Of a stretch of DNA of 64,000 nt, positions 1 to 11,755 are shown piece after piece. This stretch comes from Enterobacter oligotrophicus (GTDB taxonomy: Bacteria > Pseudomonadota > Gammaproteobacteria > Enterobacterales > Enterobacteriaceae). The translations under genes were made by a program, and so were the position numbers. Location of the stretch: positions 2,852,001-2,916,000 of the forward strand of contig NZ_AP019007.1 in NCBI RefSeq assembly GCF_009176645.1. Reading direction: 5' to 3'. Below the pieces are notes generated by a model. The model was given only the letters and a program-made list of their open reading frames with translations. It did not search any database and was not told the origin of the DNA. How positions within the stretch are numbered: position 1 is the stretch's first letter; each line of letters opens with the position of its first letter.

Positions 1-69
1 CGTGGCGGCAAAGGCGTGGCCGATCACCAGCAGCAGGCCTGCAAAAAGAAAACGGATAAATGCCAACAT
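1..69 (-). CDS. fecB: FecB, periplasmic ferric citrate-binding protein (5' fragment)
   Basis: Only the first 23 codons are inside the window; the gene runs off the left edge. They encode a hydrophobic signal-peptide-like N terminus (MLAFIRFLFAGLLLV... then HAFAA), which matches the start of E. coli FecB as I know it. FecB is the periplasmic binding protein that hands (ferric) citrate to the FecCDE ABC importer. It starts 44 bp downstream of the fecA stop on the same strand, the usual fecA-fecB arrangement. fecCDE would be expected beyond the window but cannot be seen. Confidence 0.85.
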   Translation of the reverse strand, partial: MLAFIRFLFAGLLLVIGHAFAAT

Positions 70-113
70 AGTCACATTCCAGCTAAAAGCCCGGCAAGCC
101 GGGCGTTAACACA

Positions 114-3474
<3,361 letters not shown>

Positions 3475-3478
<4 letters not shown>

Positions 3479-3996
3479 AACCCATGCTCCAGACGAAACA
3501 GCAGGCAGTGCTCGACGGCTTTCGCCACGTATTTTTTCACGGAGCTGACGGAAACACCGAGTTTCAGTGCGATCTCGCTGTAAGTCAGCCCTTCCAGTTG
3601 CGAAAGCAGAAACGCCTCGCGCGTTTTGCCGTTTAGCCCGTCCAGCATGGTGTCGATAAGTTGCAGGGTTTCCAGCTGGCTTTCGCGCTCTTCGGGCGAA
3701 GGTGCAAGGGCGTCGGGCAGTTGTGCAAGCATCTCAAGCCAGGCTTTTTCCAGCGCGTTACGGCGGAAGAGATCGACCATCACCCGTTTAGCGATAGTGC
3801 AGAGAAAAGAGCGCGGATCGCGGATGGTCGCCAGCGCGTCGCTACCCATTACCCGCAGGAAGGTGTCCTGTGCGATATCGTCGGCATCAAAGGCGGATTG
3901 CAGCTTGCGGGTGAGCCAGCTTTTCAGCCAGCCGTGATGCGCGCCGTAAAGCGATTCAAGCGTTAAAGAAGCGGTAGTAGCGGCGCGGTCAGACAT
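3475..3996 (-). CDS. fecI: FecI, ECF sigma factor for ferric citrate transport genes
   Basis: 173 aa, the same length as E. coli FecI and very similar throughout. Sigma region 2 ([13 protein letters not shown], with the -10 recognition segment [17 protein letters not shown]) is followed by region 4 with a helix-turn-helix ([24 protein letters not shown]). It directs RNA polymerase to the fecA promoter when FecR is activated by FecA. It is first in the fecIR unit, and a Fur box lies about 45 bp upstream of its start, so it should be repressed by iron. Confidence 0.97.
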
Positions 3997-4040
3997 GCGG
4001 AATGCATCAAAAGTTAATCATCACGCGGCTATATTAATAT

Positions 4041-4059
4041 GAGAATGGTTATCATTACA
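4041..4059 (-). promoter_or_regulatory. Fur box upstream of fecI
   Basis: On the minus strand, TGTAATGATAACCATTCTC matches the 19-bp Fur consensus GATAATGATAATCATTATC at 15 of 19 positions. It sits 45-63 bp upstream of the fecI start codon, the expected place for iron repression of fecIR. Binding is inferred. Confidence 0.8.
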
Positions 4060-4064
4060 ATTGG

Positions 4065-4093
4065 AAATAAAAAAGCCTCGCAAAGGAGGCTTT
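4065..4093 (-). terminator. Intrinsic terminator of yjcB
   Basis: Perfect 8-bp stem AAAGCCTC/GAGGCTTT with a 6-nt loop. On the minus strand it is followed by a T-rich tract. It lies 14 bp past the yjcB stop and separates yjcB from the fecI promoter. Confidence 0.85.
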
Positions 4094-4106
4094 CAACATC
4101 GAGTGA

Positions 4107-4388
4107 TCAGGTAATGACCATCGGCCAGTCGGGTGGCGTGTGGCTCATGGCTTCAATCATCACTGCTTTGACGTTGTCCCAGATGGCAGCAATGTCCAGC
4201 AGGGTGATGCCGAGCAGGCCCGTGGCGAACCAGCATGCAGCGCCCAGCCCCAGCAGGGTGCTGATCACCGCCAGTCCGGCGTAGTCAGATTTGCGAAACT
4301 GAATGTTCAGTGTGCTGGCTAAAAACATCAAAACCGCGCTCAACAATGGCCAGCGCAGGAGAACCATGCTGGTAGTAATGGTCGCCAT
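4107..4388 (-). CDS. yjcB: YjcB, small inner membrane protein of unknown function
   Basis: 93 aa when started at MATITTS, which aligns with the E. coli YjcB start; an in-frame extension 14 codons longer exists but is less likely. The protein has two or three hydrophobic segments (LLSAVLMFLAS, GLAVISTLLGLGAACWFATGLLGITLL) and a short soluble tail. Function is unknown. In E. coli it sits between ssb and pdeC; here the pdeC side is conserved, with a cyclase gene intervening, and the other side holds the fec genes. A perfect CRP-site core lies 64-79 bp upstream of its start. Confidence 0.88.
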   Translation of the reverse strand: MATITTSMVLLRWPLLSAVLMFLASTLNIQFRKSDYAGLAVISTLLGLGAACWFATGLLGITLLDIAAIWDNVKAVMIEAMSHTPPDWPMVIT

Positions 4389-4451
4389 AAAACCCATCCT
4401 CGACAAAACAGACGAACTGGAATGAAACAATGTTTCTCGTTACACAATATG

Positions 4452-4467
4452 TGTGAACTATATCACA
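4452..4467. promoter_or_regulatory. CRP-type site upstream of yjcB
   Basis: TGTGA-N6-TCACA is a perfect core match to the cAMP-CRP consensus, with a T-rich right flank. It lies 64-79 bp upstream of the yjcB start, so CRP activation of yjcB is the simplest reading. A second TATCACATTT half-site occurs near 4608. FNR is less likely because the core is TGTGA rather than TTGAT. Confidence 0.6.
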
Positions 4468-4819
4468 TTTGCTGTTTTATTCGCCAGTGTCCGTGTGAGG
4501 TAAAAGAGGGAATTTAATGCTGTGGAAAATATATCGTCGCAGACGGCGTCCGCCTCTTCATAATGAATTCATCAAGATAGCAAAACCGCAGTAATATGAA
4601 AAAGGTGTATCACATTTACAGTATTAAACCTATGGATTATGCTTGAGTGGACAAATAAATGTACCCGCAGAAAATAATTCAGGTTTTTGAATTATTTGGC
4701 TTTTTTACTTTTGTGTATTGTTTTTATTACACTCAGCATACTCTCTGATGGCCCTGATATATTCTTTCTTTAATCTGATTTGTTGCGGTTGCTATATCGA
4801 TTAATGACCTGCGAAAAAA
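4468..4819. other. AT-rich intergenic region before the diguanylate cyclase
   Basis: About 350 bp with no convincing gene. It is AT-rich and contains runs resembling sigma70 -10/-35 elements near 4690-4735, so it probably holds the promoter of the rightward cyclase gene. No stable hairpin, repeat or small ORF with a good ribosome site was seen. Confidence 0.5.
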
Positions 4820-6223
4820 ATGATGAAAGAAAAAAAACGCGAGATTGTTAACGACAGCATGCAGGCGCTACACGCGCTGGCGAAGCTGATGCCTCAGCTC
4901 AACAATCTGTGTTCACTGGCGGAAATGCTTGAAACCATCAACGGGGCGCTGGGGTCAACCCTCGCCTGGGTCAGTGTGGATAATGACAGTATACAGCGCG
5001 TGGAATGTGCGGGTGAGGTGACATGCCACTCGTTCGCAGTGGCTGATTTTCTTGCCGGTACTCTGCTGCAACGGCACCACCGATCGTGGCGAGTGGTCTA
5101 CTGGAAAGAGAACATCGGCCAGGCGCTGTTCCCGCCTCAGCACCCCGGTTACTCGCAATTGCAAAGCGGTGTGTTGTGTAAACTTTCAACCCAGGACGGG
5201 CACTGCAGCGGCTATTTCTTCCTGGCTTTTGATGAAAAGCTCTCTTCTCTGCCGATCCTGAAAAATATTGTCGTGGTGTTAGTTGAGAAATTAAAAGACT
5301 ATTTTGACGAAATTATCGCCCGAGAAAAAACGGCTCAGGAGATGCAGCGGGTCGTCACGCAATATAAGACGTTATTTGAGCGGGCCCCGGTATTAATGAA
5401 CTCTTTCGACAGACATAACCGCTGCGTGTTGTGGAATGCGGAATGCGAAAAAGTGTTTGGCTGGAGCATGGCAGAGATCAGCGCGCATGCTGATCCGCTG
5501 GCTTTGTTCTACCCTGATCCCGAGGAGCGACGTCGGGTACGGGAGTCGGTGCATATTTCCCCGCTCAAGGATATGTATGAATGGCATCCTGTGCGCAAAG
5601 ACGGGACGCCGCTGACCATCCTCTGGTCTAACATCCTGTTGCCGGATAACTCTATTCTCAACATTGGCCTGGATATCACCGAGCGAAAAAAAGCGGAGCA
5701 GCAACTGGCGGTGAAAGCCACCACTGACGATCTCACCGGCTGTTTCAACCGTTCTGCCATTTTGCAGCGGCTCAAGCTGGCGCTGGCGGCAAGCTCAAGG
5801 CAGGATGCCAGCAGCCATTTTTGCGTACTGATGTTTGACCTGGACTACTTTAAACAGATCAATGATGAATGGGGGCACCTGGTCGGGGATGCTGCATTAA
5901 TACACTTTTGCGACAGGCTCCGGGAGTTAAGCCCGACGGGCTCCGCACTGGGGCGCGTGGGAGGGGAAGAGTTTTTACTTCTGCTTGCGCGCGCGGATGG
6001 CACTGCGGCCACGCTGTTATCGACCCGATTGCGGGCCGCGTTAATCACGAAACCCTTGCTGGTTGGTGATAAAAGACTGGCGCTCTCTTTTAGCGCCGGG
6101 GTTGTCGAAGTGTGTCAGGGCCAGCGTGATACCTCTGGCGTTCTTACGCGTGCCGATAAAGCATTATATGATGCCAAACGTGCAGGAAGAGGCAAAACGG
6201 TGGTTGCGTCTGATTATTTATAA
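4820..6223 (+). CDS. Diguanylate cyclase with N-terminal sensory, PAS and GGDEF domains
   Basis: 467 aa. An N-terminal GAF-like region (about 10-165) without signal peptide or membrane segments is followed by a short helix, a PAS domain (about 178-295, ending TERKKAEQQL) and a GGDEF domain (about 305-467). The active-site motif is GGEEF at 381-385, so it should make c-di-GMP. The inhibitory I-site RxxD expected a few residues upstream is replaced by SPTG. It is cytoplasmic. ATG codons at 4820 and 4823 are both possible starts and no strong ribosome site is seen. E. coli K-12 has no cyclase at this position; here it precedes the phosphodiesterase pdeC on the same strand. Confidence 0.9.
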   Translation: MMKEKKREIVNDSMQALHALAKLMPQLNNLCSLAEMLETINGALGSTLAWVSVDNDSIQRVECAGEVTCHSFAVADFLAGTLLQRHHRSWRVVYWKENIGQALFPPQHPGYSQLQSGVLCKLSTQDGHCSGYFFLAFDEKLSSLPILKNIVVVLVEKLKDYFDEIIAREKTAQEMQRVVTQYKTLFERAPVLMNSFDRHNRCVLWNAECEKVFGWSMAEISAHADPLALFYPDPEERRRVRESVHISPLKDMYEWHPVRKDGTPLTILWSNILLPDNSILNIGLDITERKKAEQQLAVKATTDDLTGCFNRSAILQRLKLALAASSRQDASSHFCVLMFDLDYFKQINDEWGHLVGDAALIHFCDRLRELSPTGSALGRVGGEEFLLLLARADGTAATLLSTRLRAALITKPLLVGDKRLALSFSAGVVEVCQGQRDTSGVLTRADKALYDAKRAGRGKTVVASDYL

Positions 6224-6562
6224 ATCAAAATGGAAACCCGCCGCGAACAATTAGCAGCATGCGTCATGTTCGCATTGTAGTTTTTTCATGCTGTCAGAAG
6301 TTTGCCTTAATCAACGATCCTCTGTTGTGTTATCTTAAAACCTCCCGCTCGCAATGGACAATTATTTCCCTTAATAGAAACGGAACGAATACTTTAAGTT
6401 TAGCTTACGGGAAAATATTATCGTCATAACGAAATTTCAGATTTTTAATACCAAAAGTCAGTTGCTAACTTCGCATGATTCATGCAACGTAATCACCTGT
6501 TTATCATAGCATCCGGCCTTCATAATTACAGGCGTACAAAATGCAGGGATATAGGGCGGGAA
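6224..6562. other. Intergenic region between cyclase and pdeC
   Basis: About 340 bp without a supported gene. An in-frame ATG at 6482 would extend PdeC by 27 residues, but these do not look like PdeC. Probably contains the pdeC promoter (AT-rich stretch 6370-6470). No terminator with a clear stem and T-tract was found after the cyclase gene, so read-through is possible. Confidence 0.45.
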
Positions 6563-8128
6563 ATGAATCGTAGCGCGCGGCGCAAGATACTCAGGGCAGC
6601 AGGGATCATCATGGTAGTTATGCTACCGGTGATGCTTGCGCTATGGTTTGCCCAGTTAAGAGCCGTGTCGGAAACAAGTACCCAGCTACGTACATTTGCT
6701 GAACTGGCGTTAGACAAAACAGAGCTGGTGATTCAACAGGTTGATTTAGCACGAGACGACGCCGAAAAATATCAGGGAAAACGCTGCTCGGCGGAACATC
6801 GTCAATATATGTTGAACGTTGTTCGCGGTCGCCTGTTTGTCGCTGATTTAATTTATGCCGAAGGTCAGAATTTTCTTTGTTCGACCGTTTTTACCCCGGA
6901 CCAACCTTATCCAATACCTGCGGCCAATTACAAACGTAAACCCGATGTCGCTATCTATTATTATCGTGATACGCCATTTTTTACCGGCTATAAAATGACG
7001 TATATGCAGCGCGGGAATTATGTGGTGGTGGTCAACCCGCTTTCTTACAGCGAAGTGATGTCGTCAGATCATTCTTTGTCGTGGGGCGTGTATGACACGG
7101 TCACCAATGCATTTTTTTCCGTCAGTCAGAAAACCAACGCATCATTATTAAATTCGATGATTCGACATAAGGAATCGTCATTTCAAAAGGATGACCGTTT
7201 CTATACGATTGTTAAATCGGATAAACGTCCTATTGCCGCGATCGTCTCGACGTCTAATACCCGCTTTTATGAAACGCTCTATCATCAGGCTACCTTAACG
7301 CTGCCGCTGGGAATGATCTGCAGCATCATTATTTTACTGATGTGGTCACGTACTCACCGTGAACTGAATTCTCCTGGACGATTACTGCATCGGGCATTAA
7401 ATAAACACCAGCTTTGCGTACATTACCAGCCGATTATTGATATAAAAAACAACCGGTGTGTGGGGGCTGAGGCGTTATTACGTTGGCCTGGGTTTAACGG
7501 GCAGGTTATGAGCCCGGCGGAATTTATTCCGCTGGCAGAAAAAGAGGGGATGATCGAACGCATTACGGATTATGTCGTCGAAGAGGTGTTCAGCGATCTG
7601 GGGCATTTCCTGGCAACCCATCCGCATCTTTATATTTCGATTAACCTGTCAGCGTCGGATTTCCACTCCTCTCGCCTGATTGCCCTGATATCAGAAAAAG
7701 CCAGACACTACGCCGTGCGGGCGCAGCAGATTAAAATCGAAGTGACGGAACGCGGATTTATTGATGTGCCAAAAACCACGCCCGTCATCCAGGCGTTCCG
7801 CCAGGCGGGCTATGAGGTGGCGATTGATGATTTTGGTACAGGTTACTCCAACCTGCATAATCTCTACTCGCTGAACGTCGATATCCTGAAAATCGACAAA
7901 TCCTTTATCGACACCTTAACCACCAACAGCACCAGCCACCTGATTGCTGAGCATATTATCGAGATGGCACAGAGCCTGCGGCTAAAAACCATTGCTGAAG
8001 GCGTGGAGACCGCCGAGCAGGTGAGCTGGCTGTTAAAGCGTGGTGTGCAATATTGTCAGGGGTGGCACTTCGCGAAAGCGATGCCGCCGCAGGATTTTAT
8101 GGCCTGGCAGCAGCAACCTTTGCACTAA
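6563..8128 (+). CDS. pdeC: PdeC, membrane c-di-GMP phosphodiesterase with CSS periplasmic domain
   Basis: 521 aa from the start that aligns with E. coli PdeC (MNRSARRK). Layout: TM1 about 10-32, periplasmic CSS domain to about 245 with two conserved cysteines (KRCSAEH and FLCSTVF), TM2 about 245-265 (LGMICSIIILLMW), then a cytoplasmic EAL domain with EALLRW, the DDFGTGYSN motif and EGVET. All visible catalytic residues are present, so c-di-GMP hydrolysis is expected, with the periplasmic cysteine pair providing redox (DsbA/DsbB) control as in the family. The CSS motif reads CST here. It ends 5 bp before the convergent soxS stop. Confidence 0.95.
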   Translation: MNRSARRKILRAAGIIMVVMLPVMLALWFAQLRAVSETSTQLRTFAELALDKTELVIQQVDLARDDAEKYQGKRCSAEHRQYMLNVVRGRLFVADLIYAEGQNFLCSTVFTPDQPYPIPAANYKRKPDVAIYYYRDTPFFTGYKMTYMQRGNYVVVVNPLSYSEVMSSDHSLSWGVYDTVTNAFFSVSQKTNASLLNSMIRHKESSFQKDDRFYTIVKSDKRPIAAIVSTSNTRFYETLYHQATLTLPLGMICSIIILLMWSRTHRELNSPGRLLHRALNKHQLCVHYQPIIDIKNNRCVGAEALLRWPGFNGQVMSPAEFIPLAEKEGMIERITDYVVEEVFSDLGHFLATHPHLYISINLSASDFHSSRLIALISEKARHYAVRAQQIKIEVTERGFIDVPKTTPVIQAFRQAGYEVAIDDFGTGYSNLHNLYSLNVDILKIDKSFIDTLTTNSTSHLIAEHIIEMAQSLRLKTIAEGVETAEQVSWLLKRGVQYCQGWHFAKAMPPQDFMAWQQQPLH

Positions 8129-8133
8129 ACGCA

Positions 8134-8460
8134 TTAATTTAACTGGTGGCGATAATCGCTCGGTGTGCGGTCAAACTCGCGGCGAAACACGCGGGAAAAG
8201 GTTTGTTGCGACACATAACCCAGATCCATCGCGATATCAAAAATGGGCCGCTGCGTAGAGCGTAACGCCTGCGCCGCCAGCAGCAGCCTGCGCTGACGAA
8301 TGTATTCACCCAGCGTCTGATGCATGACGGTGCGGAACATTCTCTGTAAATACCATTTCGAATAGCCCGACTTCTTAGCGACCACATCAATGTTCAATGG
8401 TTGATCGATATGTTCATCAATCCATTCAATAAGTGTCTGAATAATCTGCTGATGCGACAT
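8134..8460 (-). CDS. soxS: SoxS, AraC-family activator of the superoxide response
   Basis: 108 aa from MSHQQIIQT, matching the E. coli SoxS start; an upstream in-frame ATG adds 8 residues and is unlikely. The whole protein is an AraC-type DNA-binding domain with two helix-turn-helices (VVAKKSGYSKWYLQRMF and IAMDLGYVSQQTFSRVFRR). SoxS activates sodA, zwf, acrAB, micF and others. It is divergent from soxR across a SoxR operator, so its transcription should be induced by oxidised SoxR. Confidence 0.98.
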   Translation of the reverse strand: MSHQQIIQTLIEWIDEHIDQPLNIDVVAKKSGYSKWYLQRMFRTVMHQTLGEYIRQRRLLLAAQALRSTQRPIFDIAMDLGYVSQQTFSRVFRREFDRTPSDYRHQLN

Positions 8461-8528
8461 AAGGTTGCCCCTCTGTAGATACAACTTTCTCTGTTGATTC
8501 GTCGTTTTCTCTGCGGGGGAGTATAATT

Positions 8529-8546
8529 CCTCAAGTTAACTTGAGG
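8529..8546. promoter_or_regulatory. SoxR operator (sox box) in the soxS promoter
   Basis: A perfect 18-bp palindrome, CCTCAAGTTAACTTGAGG, identical to the E. coli sox box. It lies between the divergent soxS and soxR start codons, 12 bp before the soxR ATG. MerR-type activators bind such sites between -35 and -10 of the target promoter. Confidence 0.95.
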
Positions 8547-8558
8547 TAAAGAGGTTTT

Positions 8559-9017
8559 ATGGAAAAGAGATTGCCGCGAATCAAAGCGCTTTTAACGCCC
8601 GGCGAAGTGGCAAAACGAAGCGGTGTGGCGGTGTCGGCGCTCCACTTCTATGAAAGCAAAGGGTTAATTAAAAGTATCCGTAATGCGGGCAACCAGCGGC
8701 GTTACACGCGCGATGTACTCCGTTACGTGGCCATTATTAAAATTGCGCAACGAATCGGAATCCCCCTGGCGACCATCGGTGATGCGTTCGGCGTCTTGCC
8801 GGAAGGACACACGCTGAGCGCGAAGGAGTGGAAACATCTCTCTTCCCAGTGGCGTGACGAGCTGGACAGGCGAATACATACCCTTGTGGCACTGCGTGAT
8901 GAACTGGACGGGTGCATTGGGTGTGGATGCTTGTCGCGCAGCGATTGTCCGTTGCGTAACCCTGGCGATACGCTGGGCGCACAGGGAACAGGCGCACGGT
9001 TGCTCGAAGAGGATTAA
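8559..9017 (+). CDS. soxR: SoxR, redox-sensing MerR-family activator
   Basis: 152 aa. N-terminal MerR helix-turn-helix ([21 protein letters not shown]), long dimerisation helix, and the [2Fe-2S] ligands C119, C122, C124 and C130 in [12 protein letters not shown]. Oxidation of the cluster by redox-cycling drugs or NO turns on soxS transcription. The start follows an AGAGG ribosome site. The gene ends just before a strong bidirectional terminator. Confidence 0.98.
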   Translation: MEKRLPRIKALLTPGEVAKRSGVAVSALHFYESKGLIKSIRNAGNQRRYTRDVLRYVAIIKIAQRIGIPLATIGDAFGVLPEGHTLSAKEWKHLSSQWRDELDRRIHTLVALRDELDGCIGCGCLSRSDCPLRNPGDTLGAQGTGARLLEED

Positions 9018-9022
9018 CCAAA

Positions 9023-9054
9023 AAACTAAAGCGCCACTGAAGGCGCTTTAGTTT
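9023..9054. terminator. Strong hairpin terminator after soxR
   Basis: Perfect 13-bp stem AAACTAAAGCGCC/GGCGCTTTAGTTT with a 6-nt loop and A/T tracts on both sides, so it can work in both directions: for soxR on the plus strand and for the proposed small RNA on the minus strand. Confidence 0.85.
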
Positions 9055-9168
9055 ATTCCCGGTCTTTGTCTTTCTCTCTATCCCGCTGGTTCACGGGAGG
9101 GTTTCCCCCGACATCAGCACCCCTCGTGTCGAGCTGGTTGGGGAGGTTCCGGATTGTGCTGACACTTT
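9023..9168 (-). ncRNA. Probable small RNA opposite the soxR 3' region (RyjA position)
   Basis: E. coli encodes the sRNA RyjA on the opposite strand just past soxR. Here the 260-bp gap holds a GC-rich stretch with several hairpins (for example GTTCACGGGAGGG and CCTCGTGTCGAG regions), a TAGAAT -10-like element near 9172-9177 on the minus strand, and a strong terminator at its left end. No ORF is present. Boundaries are guesses and I cannot confirm sequence identity with RyjA from memory. Confidence 0.4.
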
Positions 9169-9284
9169 AATTCTATGCAAGCTCCGCCTTTTCGCCAGCA
9201 GGAGAGGATGTTTTTTAGCCAAATTTTTTTCGCGATGTTGTTCGATTTTCTATAGTTAATGAGAACGACTCACAGGAGAAAATG

Positions 9285-9956
9285 ATGCTAACGGTCCACC
9301 ATCTCAACCAGTCGCGTTCACATCGAGTGATCTGGGCGCTTGAAGAACTCTCTTTGCCTTATGAGATTGTTCACTACCAGCGCGAAAAGACCATGCTGGC
9401 ACCGGAGTCTCTTAAAAAAGTGCACCCGCTGGGTAAGTCTCCGGTGATTGAAGATAACGGACTGATTCTGGCCGAGTCGGGCGCTATTCTGGAATACCTG
9501 CAGGAGACATATGATGCCGAATCCCGGCTTAAGCCGTTAGATCCTGCCCATAAAGTGCAGTATCGCTTCTGGCTGCATTACGCAGAAGGCTCGCTGATGC
9601 CGCTGCTGCTAATGAAGCTGGTATTCAACAGTCTGGGAAAGCCGCCTGTGCCGTTTGGCATGCGCACGCTCGGTAAAGCGCTGGGGCAGGGCGTACAGAA
9701 AGCGTATCTTAACCGCCAGCTGGAAACGCACGCGCGCTATATTGAATCGCACCTTTCACAAAACAGCTGGTTTGCGGGCGAAAATATCAGCATGGCCGAC
9801 ATTCAGATGAGTTTCCCGATCTTTGCACTGCTGGCACGTGGGGGGATTGAGCATCTGCCCCATACCCAGGCGTGGAAGAATAACGTGGAAGCACGTCCTG
9901 GCTGGCAGCGAACGCTTGAAAAAGGCGGCCCACTCACTATCCCTGGTGAAGATTGA
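9285..9956 (+). CDS. Glutathione S-transferase family protein
   Basis: 223 aa. The N-terminal thioredoxin-fold GST domain (LTVHHLNQSRSHRVIWALEELSL..., with the cis-Pro/ESGAI motif SPVIEDNGLILAESGAILEYL) is followed by an all-helical C-terminal domain ending near LPHTQAWKNNVEARPGWQR. Likely a cytosolic glutathione-dependent detoxification enzyme; substrate unknown. The second of two adjacent ATGs is chosen because it is 6 nt from GGAG. Not present here in E. coli K-12; its place next to soxRS suggests, but does not prove, a role in oxidative or electrophile stress. Confidence 0.88.
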   Translation: MLTVHHLNQSRSHRVIWALEELSLPYEIVHYQREKTMLAPESLKKVHPLGKSPVIEDNGLILAESGAILEYLQETYDAESRLKPLDPAHKVQYRFWLHYAEGSLMPLLLMKLVFNSLGKPPVPFGMRTLGKALGQGVQKAYLNRQLETHARYIESHLSQNSWFAGENISMADIQMSFPIFALLARGGIEHLPHTQAWKNNVEARPGWQRTLEKGGPLTIPGED

Positions 9957-9978
9957 AATTTAACTAAATTGCGCACAG

Positions 9979-9994
9979 ACGATAACGTTTGCGC
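9979..9994. promoter_or_regulatory. PurR-box-like palindrome
   Basis: ACGATAACGTTTGCGC matches the PurR operator ACGCAAACGTTTGCGT at 13 of 16 positions. It lies between the GST and ghxP genes, about 260 bp upstream of the ghxP start. It could cooperate with the second site near 10123. Confidence 0.4.
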
Positions 9995-10087
9995 ATCCTC
10001 TGCTTATTTCTTCATCGTCATAAGTGAATTTTAGCGAAAAACGAGAAAGTTCAGTTGAAAAGGGCAGGTATTAGGCTAGATAATCGT

Positions 10088-10138
10088 TTGCCTTAATTTG
10101 ACCACCCGTTTTGTAAGCGCGGAGCTAAACGTTTGCTT
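10088..10138 (+). promoter_or_regulatory. ghxP promoter with overlapping PurR-box-like site
   Basis: TTGCCT (10088-10093), a 17-bp spacer and TTGTAA (10111-10116) form a plausible sigma70 promoter. A PurR-like site, AGCTAAACGTTTGCTT (10123-10138, 12 of 16 matches), begins at about the expected transcription start, a good repressor position. Repression of a purine permease by PurR fits the family of targets; binding is inferred. Confidence 0.45.
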
Positions 10139-10253
10139 TTTTTGCGACGCCCCTTTCGTCGCAAACGCAGCACAAGGATTTGACGTTTTGCTGGCAGTGG
10201 AGTCTCCACCACGCTTACAGACGACCTATAAAAATTCTCAGGGGATGTTTTCT

Positions 10254-11603
10254 ATGTCTACGCCATCTGCGCGTACCGGCGGTTCACTTGACGCCATGTT
10301 TAAAATTTCTGCTCGCGGCAGCACCGTGCGTCAGGAAGTCGTTGCCGGTCTGACAACGTTTCTGGCGATGGTTTACTCCGTTATCGTTGTGCCGGGGATG
10401 CTGGGCAAAGCGGGCTTCCCGCCTGCGGCTGTCTTTGTTGCCACCTGCCTCGTCGCGGGTGTCGGCTCTATCGTCATGGGCCTGTGGGCGAACCTGCCGC
10501 TGGCGATTGGCTGTGCCATCTCCCTGACCGCGTTTACCGCGTTCAGCCTGGTGCTGGGTCAGCATATCAGCGTGCCGGTTGCGCTCGGTGCCGTGTTCCT
10601 GATGGGTGTGCTGTTTACCATTATTTCCGCCACCGGCATCCGTAGCTGGATTTTGCGCAATCTGCCGCAGGGCGTGGCGCACGGCACCGGTATTGGTATC
10701 GGTCTGTTCCTGCTGCTGATCGCCGCGAACGGCGTTGGCCTGGTGATCAAGAACCCGCTGGATGGCCTGCCGGTTGCGCTGGGTCACTTCGCCAGCTTCC
10801 CGGTGATCATGTCGCTGATTGGTCTGGCGGTGATTATCGGCCTGGAAAAACTGAAAGTCCCTGGCGGTATTCTGCTGACCATTATTGGTATCTCCATTGT
10901 TGGCCTGATTTTCGACCCGACCGTGCACTTCTCCGGGATCTTCGCCATGCCGTCGCTGAGCGATGACAAAGGCAATTCCCTGATTGGTAGCCTGGATATT
11001 GTGGGTGCGCTGAATCCGGTGATTTTGCCAAGCGTGCTGGCGCTGGTGATGACCGCCGTGTTTGATGCGACCGGTACTATCCGTGCGGTGGCTGGACAGG
11101 CGAACCTGCTGGATAAAGACGGCCAGATTATCGATGGCGGCAAAGCGCTGACCACTGACTCCCTGAGCAGCGTTTTCTCCGGCCTGGTCGGTGCGGCTCC
11201 GGCGGCGGTGTACATTGAATCCGCAGCGGGCACGGCGGCAGGCGGTAAAACCGGCCTGACGGCAATCACCGTCGGCGTGCTGTTCCTGCTGATCCTGTTC
11301 CTCTCTCCGCTCTCTTACCTGGTGCCAGCGTATGCGACCGCGCCTGCGCTGATGTACGTCGGCCTGCTGATGCTGAGCAACGTGGCGAAAATCGATTTTG
11401 CTGACTTCGTGGATGCGATGTCTGGCCTGATTACCGCCGTGTTTATCGTGCTGACCTGTAACATCGTTACCGGCATCATGATCGGTTTCGCATCGCTGGT
11501 GATTGGCCGTCTGGTCTCCGGTGAGTGGCGCAAGCTGAACATTGGCACCGTGGTGATCGCTATCGCACTGGTGGCGTTCTACGCGGGCGGCTGGGCAATC
11601 TAA
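10254..11603 (+). CDS. ghxP: GhxP, guanine/hypoxanthine permease (NCS2/AzgA type)
   Basis: 449 aa from [10 protein letters not shown], the E. coli GhxP start and length; the start has an AGGGGA ribosome site 8 nt upstream. A 52-codon in-frame upstream extension has no similarity and is rejected. The protein is almost wholly hydrophobic with about 12-14 membrane segments and conserved AzgA-type signatures such as [18 protein letters not shown] and [20 protein letters not shown]. It imports guanine and hypoxanthine with protons. A strong terminator follows, so it appears monocistronic. Confidence 0.96.
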   Translation: MSTPSARTGGSLDAMFKISARGSTVRQEVVAGLTTFLAMVYSVIVVPGMLGKAGFPPAAVFVATCLVAGVGSIVMGLWANLPLAIGCAISLTAFTAFSLVLGQHISVPVALGAVFLMGVLFTIISATGIRSWILRNLPQGVAHGTGIGIGLFLLLIAANGVGLVIKNPLDGLPVALGHFASFPVIMSLIGLAVIIGLEKLKVPGGILLTIIGISIVGLIFDPTVHFSGIFAMPSLSDDKGNSLIGSLDIVGALNPVILPSVLALVMTAVFDATGTIRAVAGQANLLDKDGQIIDGGKALTTDSLSSVFSGLVGAAPAAVYIESAAGTAAGGKTGLTAITVGVLFLLILFLSPLSYLVPAYATAPALMYVGLLMLSNVAKIDFADFVDAMSGLITAVFIVLTCNIVTGIMIGFASLVIGRLVSGEWRKLNIGTVVIAIALVAFYAGGWAI

Positions 11604-11620
11604 GTTGTCCTTTTATGCGA

Positions 11621-11652
11621 AAACGGGTGGCTCAGGCCGCCCGTTTTTATTT
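11621..11652 (+). terminator. Intrinsic terminator of ghxP
   Basis: Stem AAACGGGTGGC/GCCGCCCGTTT with a 4-nt loop followed by a T-rich run, 18 bp past the ghxP stop. Confidence 0.85.
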
Positions 11653-11755
11653 TCAGGACTCATCCCGTTGCCTTTTGCGTTACTCTGGAGAAGATAGAAT
11701 AAAAGGCACGACGCCTTAGGTTTGGCTAATAAGATACACAGCAAACAGGGAACGC

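Noticed and set aside
10098..10253. N-terminal extension of ghxP by 52 codons
   Set aside because: It covers the promoter and PurR-like box, does not match GhxP, and the conserved start at 10254 has a good ribosome site.
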